Shown here: one piece after another, positions 32,636-40,266 of the stretch
Layout of the letters: each line of letters opens with the position of its first letter
Position numbering within the stretch: the first letter of the stretch is position 1
Origin: JBBRWO01 sp964388455
GTDB taxonomy: Bacteria; Actinomycetota; Coriobacteriia; Anaerosomatales; JAAXUF01
DNA: 64,000 nt
NCBI GenBank assembly: GCA_964388455.1
Contig: CAYMAN010000003.1
Location: 1-64,000 of the forward strand
Direction: 5' to 3'
The notes under the pieces: model-generated
What the model saw: only the letters and a program-made list of their open reading frames with translations
Told to the model about the DNA's origin: nothing
Databases searched by the model: none
Program-made: the position numbers and the translations under genes

Positions 32636-34170
32636 TAGCGAAGCCAGTTCCTGACGGCATTCTCGACGCCGTTCTTGCCGGCACCGACGATGTTGGTGAA
32701 CCGCTCGGCCCGGTCGTCGAGTTCGGTCAGGGCCTTAGGGGCCGTCGCGCTCTCGGCAAGTTCGATCACCTTGTCGAGCAACTCGACGCCGGTCAGCTCG
32801 CGTATGCCATCAGGCAGTTCGTCTTCGTAGGGGAGCTCGGCGAGCGCTTTGAACACGTCGACGCCGAACTTCGCCCAGTGCGCGGTCGAGACCACCAGCA
32901 TCGGGTTGCGCTCGCGCAGTCTTTCGGCGACCTCCCATGCCACCGCGGTGTGCGGGTCCAAGAGGTAGTCGGTGTCTGCGAACACGTCGCGGATGGCCTC
33001 GAGCGACTCGTCGTTGCTCACATAGTCGGCGCTGAACAGCTCACGAACCTTCGCGAACGTCTCTCGGTCGACCTGAAAGCGGCCAGTCGAAGCGAGTGCC
33101 GTCATCCATTCGCGAACCCGTGCAGGGTCGCGGGTGAGTTCGTAGAGCAGGCGCTCGAGATTGCTCGATATGAGGATGTCCATTGACGGCGACGGAGTCG
33201 TGACGAACGCTCGTTCACCGATATCGTAGACGCCCGTGGCGATGAAGTCCGCCAACACATTGTTCTCGTTGGCGGCGACAACAAGCCTGCCGATGGGCAC
33301 GCCGATCCGTTTAGCGTAGTACGCGCCCAGTACGTTACCGAAGTTGCCGGTCGGCACGCACACGTCCATCGGCTCGCCGGCCACCACGCCACCTGCGGCG
33401 ACCATATCCGCGTACGCGCTGACGTAGTAGACGACCTGTGGCAGCAAGCGCCCCCAGTTGATTGAGTTCGCCGAGGACAGCGTCAGTCCATGCTGCTCAT
33501 GCAGCTCGGTGGCGAACTCCATGTCGCTGAACGCTGCCTTGACCGCGCTCTGGCAGTCGTCGAAGTTGCCGCGCACGCCGAACACGCCAACGTTGTCACC
33601 GTGCTGGGTGATCATTTGCTTGCGCTGGATGTCGGAGACGCCGTCGGCGGGATAGAAGACCACGATGTTGGTGTGCTCGCGGTCCGCGAATCCCTCTAGC
33701 GCCGCTTTCCCGGTATCGCCGGAGGTGGCGACCAGAATGAGGAAGTCGTCGCCTTGAAGGCCCTTGGCGCGCTGCATGTCGATGGCCTCGGAGAAGAAGA
33801 CCGGCAGACACTGGAGCGCCATGTCTTTGAAGGCACTGGTGGGGCCGTGCCACAGCTCCAGAACGAACGTCCCCGGAACGACCTCCTCGATCGGCGCGAT
33901 CCGCTCGTCGTCGAAGTCTGTGCCATACGCCCGCTGCATCAGCGCGTCGATCCGCTCGGAATCCATGTCGACCCCGAACCGCTTGAACACGGTGGCGGCA
34001 CGCTCCCAATACGCGAGCGCATCGAACCCGACGATCTCCTCGATCGAGAACAGGGGGAGCGAATCCGGCACGTACAGACCGCCGCCGGGAGCGATTCCCG
34101 CGATGATGACTTCCGAGAATGTCCGGGGCTCAGCGTCAAGCCCGCGCGTGTCGTGGTAGGAGGTGCTCAT
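32635..34170 (-). CDS. thrC: Threonine synthase
   Basis: PLP enzyme converting O-phosphohomoserine to threonine; 511 residues, the long (ThrC class I) form. Seen: N-terminal YHDTRG, GGLYVPDSLP at about 34-43, PLP-lysine motif GPTSAFKDMALQ at about 110-121, ATSGDTGKAALEGF, VPTGNFGNVLGAYYAKRIG for phosphate cradle, and a C-terminal TAHWAKFG segment. The ATG at 34170 (MSTSYHDT) is preferred to a GTG 18 nt upstream because the residues between are not conserved, although the ribosome site GAGGG is somewhat distant. An ApgM/homoserine-kinase-like gene lies 1.7 kb away. Confidence 0.96.
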   Translation of the reverse strand: MSTSYHDTRGLDAEPRTFSEVIIAGIAPGGGLYVPDSLPLFSIEEIVGFDALAYWERAATVFKRFGVDMDSERIDALMQRAYGTDFDDERIAPIEEVVPGTFVLELWHGPTSAFKDMALQCLPVFFSEAIDMQRAKGLQGDDFLILVATSGDTGKAALEGFADREHTNIVVFYPADGVSDIQRKQMITQHGDNVGVFGVRGNFDDCQSAVKAAFSDMEFATELHEQHGLTLSSANSINWGRLLPQVVYYVSAYADMVAAGGVVAGEPMDVCVPTGNFGNVLGAYYAKRIGVPIGRLVVAANENNVLADFIATGVYDIGERAFVTTPSPSMDILISSNLERLLYELTRDPARVREWMTALASTGRFQVDRETFAKVRELFSADYVSNDESLEAIRDVFADTDYLLDPHTAVAWEVAERLRERNPMLVVSTAHWAKFGVDVFKALAELPYEDELPDGIRELTGVELLDKVIELAESATAPKALTELDDRAERFTNIVGAGKNGVENAVRNWLR

Positions 34171-34261
34171 AGTGTCGTTGTCCCTCACAGCGGTTTACCG
34201 TGCGCTGATTCTACCCGAGGAGACCGACACATGCGGCGGTGTCCTCACATCCGAGCGAAAG

Positions 34262-34999
34262 CTACTCCGCCCGCCCGAACCCGACCTCGATCGCCTTGCT
34301 CGGACACACGTCGACACAGGTCTCGCACATGAAGCACTCCGTCGTGCGCATCTGCTCTCTTTTGACCATGTCGGCGACTGGCAGTTGCATCGGACACGCG
34401 CGGCTGCAAGTTCCGCATCCCGTGCACGCCGAGGACTCAGCCCGCAACAACACCCTTGGCACATGGGCCGCGTGTCCGATCTTCTCGGCGACGATACCCC
34501 AGACTCCGAAGGGGCACACGTAGCGGCAGAAGCCACGGCGCCCGAGAAGGACAGGCAGCAACGTCAGCAGCACGAGCATGAAGTACGTGACGAGGTTGCC
34601 CGCCTCGCTGACGGAAACGCCGGTCTCTGTGAGGTAGAGCAGGTCTATCCGCTCCCAACCGCCTACGGCGATTGCAATCCCCGCCACTGCGGTCACCCAA
34701 GCGCCCCAGAGTACGTACTTGAGGGCGGGCAGGTACCGTACAAGCTTGAGGGGTCTGATGCTCACCGACTCCCAGAGTTGCTGCAGCCCGTTGAACGGGC
34801 ATGCCCATCCGCAAAACGAGCGCCCCAGCACCAACGCCGAAACGAACACGGCCGCCCAGAAGAGCAGCGAGAACGATGCGATGCGGGCAGCTGTGCCCAT
34901 GGTCATGAGATAGGGCGAGTAGTAGTTGAGCGTGATGGGGAGTGCGAGAAAGAGCAGCGCGAGCAGGAATCGACGTAGGCGCTGTCGTCGTGTGGTCAT
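34262..34999 (-). CDS. NapH/MauN-like membrane ferredoxin protein
   Basis: Membrane protein for electron transfer, 245 residues. Seen: about four or five hydrophobic segments; two CxxxCP motifs (SFCGWACPFNG at about 61-71 and GFCRYVCPFG at about 155-164) typical of the NapH/RdxA/NosR family; two 4Fe-4S clusters at the C-terminus (CTGCGTCSRACP and CMCETC-type FMCETCVDVCP). The start overlaps the tetR stop by 4 nt, so the redox protein is encoded with its likely regulator. The redox partner is unknown; no reductase gene is adjacent. Confidence 0.92.
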   Translation of the reverse strand: MTTRRQRLRRFLLALLFLALPITLNYYSPYLMTMGTAARIASFSLLFWAAVFVSALVLGRSFCGWACPFNGLQQLWESVSIRPLKLVRYLPALKYVLWGAWVTAVAGIAIAVGGWERIDLLYLTETGVSVSEAGNLVTYFMLVLLTLLPVLLGRRGFCRYVCPFGVWGIVAEKIGHAAHVPRVLLRAESSACTGCGTCSRACPMQLPVADMVKREQMRTTECFMCETCVDVCPSKAIEVGFGRAE

Positions 35000-35658
35000 C
35001 GGGGAACCCTTTCGTGTGCGGAGTCGTCTTCGCGGTTCTGATCATCATCACGAGTTGTGGTGCATCCCAGGCCAGCGACCAGGGCATTCAGTGACGCTGC
35101 GAACATGGCGGGGAAGGGGCCGTCTACCGCTGCGAGGTGTTTTGCTCTGAGGTGGACGTGGCCGTCGACCAGGCACCACAGACCGTACGCCATGCCTGAT
35201 GCCCCCACGTTGGCGTCATCCGCAAGAGTCCCCTCGGTAAGGCCTTGGGCGCACGCTTCCACGATCGTCGCGAACGGATGTGCGACGGCCACGTACTGCG
35301 TCCACTCGTGAGGGGGGTTGGAGAGACAGTCGAAGATGACCGCGTACTCTGCCGGGTTCTCGTCGGCGAACGCGACATATGCGAGGCCGAGCTCGCGGAG
35401 TCTGCACCGTGCATCTCCGTCGGCGGGCACCTGTCCCAGGTATCGGGCGAGCGTGCCCACGCACTCCATGGCGACCGCTGCCACAAGCGCGTTCTTGTCG
35501 GCGAAGTGATTGTAGAGTGCGGCGGGCGAGTAGTCGGCTCTGCGCGCGACCTCACGCAGACTCATGCCCTCGACGCCACGTTCGAGCAGTACCCATCTGG
35601 CGGCCGAGAGGATCTCGTCACGAGCCCTGTCGCCCCGCGCGGTGCTTGTTGTTGCCAT
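34996..35658 (-). CDS. TetR-family transcriptional regulator
   Basis: Ligand-responsive repressor, 220 residues. Seen: N-terminal helix-turn-helix at about 12-60 with ILSAARWVLLERGVEGMSLREVARRADYSPAALYNHFADK split over the typical three helices, followed by an all-helical ligand domain with the TetR_C-like FDCLSNPPHEWTQY. The ATG at 35658 has GGGGTGT just upstream; an earlier in-frame ATG at 35709 would run through the operators. Two matching inverted repeats lie immediately upstream, so autoregulation is likely, as is control of the coupled ferredoxin gene and possibly of the divergent apgM. Confidence 0.92.
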   Translation of the reverse strand: MATTSTARGDRARDEILSAARWVLLERGVEGMSLREVARRADYSPAALYNHFADKNALVAAVAMECVGTLARYLGQVPADGDARCRLRELGLAYVAFADENPAEYAVIFDCLSNPPHEWTQYVAVAHPFATIVEACAQGLTEGTLADDANVGASGMAYGLWCLVDGHVHLRAKHLAAVDGPFPAMFAASLNALVAGLGCTTTRDDDQNREDDSAHERVPR

Positions 35659-35676
35659 GGTGTACACCCCAAAGAA

Positions 35677-35707
35677 ATGAACGCCGTTCATAAGACGAAC
35701 AGTGTTC
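35677..35707. promoter_or_regulatory. Tandem TetR-type operators
   Basis: Two inverted repeats of form GAAC-N3-GTTC: ATGAAC-GCC-GTTCAT at 35677-35691 and GAAC-AGT-GTTC at 35697-35707 (extended CAT on one side). Their centres are 18 bp apart. They lie 19-49 bp upstream of the tetR ATG and 120 bp upstream of apgM. Confidence 0.65.
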
Positions 35708-35827
35708 ATTTTATGCGTCTCATGCGAAAAACGTCAAGAACGCGCTTGGGACGCCTGCGTCAACCGTAGCGGCGGCGTCGCGGAGACGCTACGCTCATGT
35801 GGTCGTAGTTTCGTTCAAGGGAGTCCC

Positions 35828-37015
35828 ATGAAGTACGTGGTCGTGATTCTTGATGGCGCCGCCGGGTGGCCACTCCCTGAACTTGGCGAGCGAACGACGC
35901 TGCAGGCGGCTTCCACACCGCATCTGGATTCGCTCGCCCGCGAGGGGCGTGTCGGATTGGCAAGAACGGTTCCCAAGGGCGAGGAGCCGTCTTCGGCCGC
36001 CGCATGCACGTCGATCCTCGGCTACGATCCGGCAGCCGATCGTGTGGGGCGTGGCGCGATAGAGGCCGCGAGTATGGGTGTCACGCTGGGACCGGATCAG
36101 GTCGCGCTGCGGGTCAACACTGTCACCATCACAGACGGCATCATGACCTCGTACGCCGCCGGACACATCTCAACCGAGGAGTCGCAAGCCATCGCCCGAG
36201 AGGTGGCGGCGGCGCTCGATGACGACACGTTCACGTTGCACCCGGGAATCGCGTACCGACACATCCTTGTCGTGACGGGGCATCCTGAGTTGATGGATAC
36301 CGACTACACGCCGCCACATGACATCTCGGATCGCGAGGTGGCTCCCCACGTCATGGCGGGTCCTGGCGCCGCCGTGCTGCATGACTACGTCGAGCGTGCG
36401 CGGCCGCTGCTGCAGCGCTCGGAATTCAACCGACGACGTATCGCAGCAGGCCAGCATCCGGTGACCGATCTTTGGCCGTTTTGGCCGGGAGCGGCGCCCA
36501 AAAGCATCGCCCCGTTCGCTCTGAAGCGAGGAATCTCCTCGGCGATGACCAGCGGCGTGGATCTGCTCAACGGGCTGGCGGTGCTCGTGGGCATGGATCG
36601 GCTTGAGATTGCAGGCGTGACGGGCGATTCGGACAACGACTACGCAGCTCAGGCCGAGGGCGCGCTGGACGCGCTCGGTGACCACGATCTGGTGGTCATC
36701 CATGTCGAGTCGCCGGACGAAGAAGGCCATGCCGGCGACGTTGGGGCTAAGGTCGCGGCGATTGAGGCTATCGACCGAGAGGTGATGTCGCGCGTGATCG
36801 CCTACGCGTCCGGACAAGAAGTGCGCGTGCTCGCGATGCCCGATCATCCCACGCCCATTCCGATCAAGACGCATGTGGGAGAGCCGGTGCCGTTCCTGAT
36901 CTGGGGACCCGGAGTCAGGGCCAACGGTGCTCTGGCGTTCAGTGAGGTTGAAGCGGACTCCACAGGGCTTGTGCTCGACCCGGGACACCAGGTCATGGAC
37001 GCACTCATCGGCTAG
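35828..37015 (+). CDS. ApgM-type phosphoglycerate mutase / proposed homoserine kinase
   Basis: Alkaline-phosphatase-superfamily protein of 395 residues. Seen: KYVVVILDGAAGWP with the first metal Asp, LGYDP, AASMGV, a long insert, HVESPDEEGHAGD (metal His/Asp) and AMPDHPTPIPIKTH near the C-terminus. The family holds cofactor-independent phosphoglycerate mutases of archaeal type and a branch proposed as an alternative homoserine kinase found near threonine genes. Here thrC lies 1.7 kb away on the other strand, so either role is open. ATG 35828 follows AAGGGA. The last four bases overlap the convergent flavoprotein stop. Confidence 0.88.
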   Translation: MKYVVVILDGAAGWPLPELGERTTLQAASTPHLDSLAREGRVGLARTVPKGEEPSSAAACTSILGYDPAADRVGRGAIEAASMGVTLGPDQVALRVNTVTITDGIMTSYAAGHISTEESQAIAREVAAALDDDTFTLHPGIAYRHILVVTGHPELMDTDYTPPHDISDREVAPHVMAGPGAAVLHDYVERARPLLQRSEFNRRRIAAGQHPVTDLWPFWPGAAPKSIAPFALKRGISSAMTSGVDLLNGLAVLVGMDRLEIAGVTGDSDNDYAAQAEGALDALGDHDLVVIHVESPDEEGHAGDVGAKVAAIEAIDREVMSRVIAYASGQEVRVLAMPDHPTPIPIKTHVGEPVPFLIWGPGVRANGALAFSEVEADSTGLVLDPGHQVMDALIG

Positions 37016-37620
37016 ATCTTGCCGGCGACGATTCTCCCGAGCGATGAGGCCTTCTCCTGCTCCCACTCGTCAAACGACTGGCGACTCCATCCGCCGGTGA
37101 GGGCGAGCGAACCGACCGTGCGTATGCCGCCGCAGTCGAGGGCCCGACGCAGTTCACGGATGGGGCCGGTGGTGTACCCGAAGAAGGTCGCAAGGGGCTC
37201 AGGGGCACGGCACGCCGTGATGATAACGGCCCTCTTCGCGGCGCGCGCATGGGGAGCGTGCGGTACTTCTCGGCGGCCGAGTCCGGGGATGGTCAGCTGT
37301 CCGGAGTCGGGGAAGAACCGCGTGATGCGGTGGACCATCGAGGCCGTGACCGCATCGGGCCGACGAAAGTAGGAGGGCATCCCGAAGATGACGCCGTCGG
37401 ACTCGGCGATGTGCTCGGCAAGGGCGGGGATGTCGTCGGGGATCTTGCAGGCGCCGGTGTAGCGACACATACCGCAGCCGGTGCAGGAACGAATCTCGAG
37501 GGTGGAGAGTCTGATTCGTTCGACGGTCGCTCCAGCGGCCTCCGCAGATCTGGCGGCCGCCTCAACTGAGATGCTTACGACACTGCGTGCGGGACTCGCG
37601 TCAATCGCGATGATCCTCAC
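37012..37620 (-). CDS. Iron-sulfur flavoprotein / NADPH-dependent FMN reductase-like
   Basis: Flavodoxin-fold redox protein of 202 residues. Seen: N-terminal IAIDASPARSVVS, the FMN phosphate loop; CTGCGMCRYTGAC at about 46-58, the compact cysteine motif that holds a 4Fe-4S cluster in iron-sulfur flavoproteins; GVIFGMPSYFRRPDAVT, the isoalloxazine loop, and TGGWSRQSFDEWEQ near the C-terminus. Likely a cytoplasmic electron carrier in oxygen or ROS defence or general redox metabolism. It shares CTAG stop bases with apgM. Confidence 0.9.
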   Translation of the reverse strand: MRIIAIDASPARSVVSISVEAAARSAEAAGATVERIRLSTLEIRSCTGCGMCRYTGACKIPDDIPALAEHIAESDGVIFGMPSYFRRPDAVTASMVHRITRFFPDSGQLTIPGLGRREVPHAPHARAAKRAVIITACRAPEPLATFFGYTTGPIRELRRALDCGGIRTVGSLALTGGWSRQSFDEWEQEKASSLGRIVAGKI

Positions 37621-37655
37621 CGATGACTCCTCTCAGTGCACGCCTGAATCATACA

Positions 37656-38261
37656 TCAGGCGGGCGTCGGACCGAACAACGCGCTCTGGACACCCGGTGC
37701 TGTGGGCGAGACGGCGGGCAGGAGCCCGTCAGAAACCGATTCAAGAAGGTCGTCGAGCCAGTCGATGGCGGCGCGCTCTGCGGCGATCGACCCGGCCAGG
37801 GCCGCCTGCCTCAACGCGTGCTCTCGCTCGTTAACCGCATGGTCACGTGAGAGTTCGAGGCTTCGGCTACGCAATTCATCCAGCCGCGCCTGATGCATAC
37901 TCCTGCGCTCCGCAACCAGGCTCTCGATAGCGGAATCCTCCAGCTTTGCCGAGAAGTGCAGCTGGAGAAGGAACGCGTCGCGAGCGGCGGAAAGGTGTGG
38001 CGTCAGGGCGAGCTGGGTGGCAAGCGCGTCGAGCCCCGACCGCGTGATCTCGTACACCTTGCGGTCCGGCTTGCCCGACTGTCGGCGACGGGTGAATGCG
38101 ACCAACCGGCCCTCTCTCATCCGTTCGAGTGTCCGGTAGATCTGCGCTTGGTCCGCGGTCCAGAAGGGTCGGAGCTGGTCGTCGAAGCATCGCGTCTTCA
38201 GGTCGTAGCCTGAACGCGGGTGCTCACTGAGAAATCCGAGAATGGCGAGCTCTAGTGACAA
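37656..38261 (-). CDS. PadR-family transcriptional regulator
   Basis: 201 residues. Seen: winged helix LELAILGFLSEHPRSGYDLKTR in PadR form, QIYRTLERMREGRLVAF recognition helix and wing with KPDRKVYEITRSG, then a C-terminal VirR/PadR_C helical domain. The TTG at 38261 has TGGAGG (complement of 38271-38276) at a 9-nt spacer; longer readings use no site. It lies 206 nt downstream of an ABC exporter pair on the same strand, the usual target of PadR regulators. A perfect inverted repeat lies just upstream. Confidence 0.9.
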   Translation of the reverse strand: MSLELAILGFLSEHPRSGYDLKTRCFDDQLRPFWTADQAQIYRTLERMREGRLVAFTRRRQSGKPDRKVYEITRSGLDALATQLALTPHLSAARDAFLLQLHFSAKLEDSAIESLVAERRSMHQARLDELRSRSLELSRDHAVNEREHALRQAALAGSIAAERAAIDWLDDLLESVSDGLLPAVSPTAPGVQSALFGPTPA

Positions 38262-38282
38262 CGTGATGTGCCTCCAGGAGAG

Positions 38283-38302
38283 ATATATGACACGACATAT
38301 AT
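38283..38302. promoter_or_regulatory. Inverted repeat, likely PadR operator
   Basis: ATATATG (38283-38289) and CATATAT (38296-38302) form a perfect 7-bp inverted repeat with a 6-bp spacer, in an AT-rich patch 22 nt before the padR start. A similar half-site CATATA follows near 38312. Confidence 0.55.
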
Positions 38303-38466
38303 TAGACCATACATATAGCAATTACAAGCATCAAGTTGAACCTGAGGTATGAAGAATAAGCCCAGCACAGAGTCGTGTGAGCTGGCTGAGGTTGAGGTTG
38401 ATACAGTCAGTTCGGGGAAGAGCGAAGGCATCGCACCATCGAAATGTGATGCGCGGCTACACGTGC

Positions 38467-40266
38467 CTACTGAGCGTCGAACTGCGCCCGATGCAGGGTC
38501 GCGAACCGACCGTTCTTGGCCATGAGCTCGGTGTAGCAGCCTTGTTCGACGACTCTGCCGGCGTCGACAACGACGATCCTGTCGGCGTCGCGTACGGTCG
38601 ACAAGCGGTGAGCGATTATCAGCGCTGTTCTGCCGGCAAGAATCGTGCGAAGACCCCGCTGCAACGCGATCTCGGTGCGCGTGTCGACCGACGAAGAGGC
38701 CTCGTCCAGGATGAGGATCGCTGGGTCGCCGATGACGACCCTGGCGAACGCGATGAGTTGGCGCTGACCGGTTGAGAGGCTGATGCCGCGCTCGTTCACC
38801 GGTGTATCAATGCCGCGCGGAAGTGCATCAATGAAATCGAGCGCACCGGCTGTCTCGGCTGCCGCGCGTACCTCGGCATCGCTCGCATCCAGTCGACCGT
38901 ACCTGATGTTGTCGGCGATCGTTCCCGTGAACAGGAACGGTTCCTGGGGCACTATGCCGAAGAACCGGCGCACTGTGGAGAGCTGTAAGCCGCGCAAATC
39001 ATGGCCGTCGAGGCGAACAACGCCCGCTGTCGGGTCGAAGAATCGTGGGACGAGGTTGACCAGGGTGGTCTTTCCCGCGCCCGTCTCACCTACAACAGCG
39101 ACCGTCTGACCTGCGGGAATCGTAAGTGTGATGCCGTGGAGGATCTCACCGCCACTCGCATAGCCGAATCGGACGTCTTCGAACTCTATCCGACCGTCTA
39201 CTCGTTTCAGGCTCTGTGCCCCATCGGAATCGGTGATCGTGACGGGTGTATCCGCCAGTGCGAATACCCGCTCGCCTCCAGCAAGCGCCGACTGGGTGTC
39301 AGAGTACAGCGAGGACAGTTGCGAGACCGAGTTGAAGAACTGCCGCGCGTACGCGAAGAACGCCACCACGACCCCTAAGGTGACGGCGCCACGTGAGGCG
39401 AAGTATCCGCCGACGGCGGCCACCAAAGCGATTGCGATGGCACTGATGACGCTCAGTACTGGCGAGAAGGCCGACGAGACCACCGCTGCGTTGATGTTCG
39501 CGTCCCGGTTCGCCGCATTGCGCATGGAGAACTGCTCGCGATTACGGTCTGTGCGATTGAACGCTTGTGCGACGCGGATGCCGTCGAGCTCCTCGGAGAG
39601 CGTGGCTGAGACGTCGCCGATGGATTCCTGACGAGCACGGAACGCACGGCGCGCAATAGCGCTGAAGAGCCGCGTGACTCCATACATGATCGGAACGACC
39701 ACAAGGGTCGTCAGCGCGAGCTGCCAGTTGACCCACAGCATGGCGGCCAGAGTTGCGACGATGCCGACAACGGCTCCCAGCAGACGTCGGAACCCCTGGG
39801 ACAAGAACGAATCCACCTGCTGGATGTCGTTGATGAGGCGGCTCATCAAGTCTCCGGACTCGACCGACTCAAAGTACCCGATATCAAGTCCTGAGATCGC
39901 CGAGAACACCTCGCTCCTCAGACCGTAGATCGCGCGTTGCCCGGCCGTTCCAAGGGTGAGAATCTGCGCACGCTGCGCGAGCCAGCCGAACACCGACGCG
40001 CCGACAAGGCCGAGCGCCGGCAGTGTCAGCGCGCTGGAATCGACCCCTGACCGTGCTGTGTCAACTGCTACGTTGATGATGACGCCGGTGAGTGCCGGGG
40101 TGGTTGCGGCTGCGACAGCGCCCAAGACGACCCATGCGGCTCCCTTGGCGATGTCACGCGAGTAAGGTCTGAGGTAACCTGCCAGCAGTACGATTACCTG
40201 CCCGGCGGCCTTTGGGCGCTCGCTCTTGGCCAGCGACCTGAGGGATGCGCCACGCGGTGAGGCCAT
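38467..40266 (-). CDS. ABC exporter subunit with consensus ATPase site
   Basis: Second half of a heterodimeric multidrug-type exporter, 599 residues. Seen: six-helix transmembrane domain at about 30-330, then ATPase with Walker A GETGAGKTTLV, Q-loop GIVPQEPFLFTGTIADNIRYG, signature LSTGQRQLIAFA, Walker B ILILDEASSSVDTRTE and H-loop LIIAHRLST. All catalytic residues are canonical, but the signature has Thr where Gly is usual (LSTGQ for LSGGQ). ATG overlaps the upstream gene's stop (TAATG). Pairs with the degenerate subunit upstream. Confidence 0.94.
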   Translation of the reverse strand: MASPRGASLRSLAKSERPKAAGQVIVLLAGYLRPYSRDIAKGAAWVVLGAVAAATTPALTGVIINVAVDTARSGVDSSALTLPALGLVGASVFGWLAQRAQILTLGTAGQRAIYGLRSEVFSAISGLDIGYFESVESGDLMSRLINDIQQVDSFLSQGFRRLLGAVVGIVATLAAMLWVNWQLALTTLVVVPIMYGVTRLFSAIARRAFRARQESIGDVSATLSEELDGIRVAQAFNRTDRNREQFSMRNAANRDANINAAVVSSAFSPVLSVISAIAIALVAAVGGYFASRGAVTLGVVVAFFAYARQFFNSVSQLSSLYSDTQSALAGGERVFALADTPVTITDSDGAQSLKRVDGRIEFEDVRFGYASGGEILHGITLTIPAGQTVAVVGETGAGKTTLVNLVPRFFDPTAGVVRLDGHDLRGLQLSTVRRFFGIVPQEPFLFTGTIADNIRYGRLDASDAEVRAAAETAGALDFIDALPRGIDTPVNERGISLSTGQRQLIAFARVVIGDPAILILDEASSSVDTRTEIALQRGLRTILAGRTALIIAHRLSTVRDADRIVVVDAGRVVEQGCYTELMAKNGRFATLHRAQFDAQ

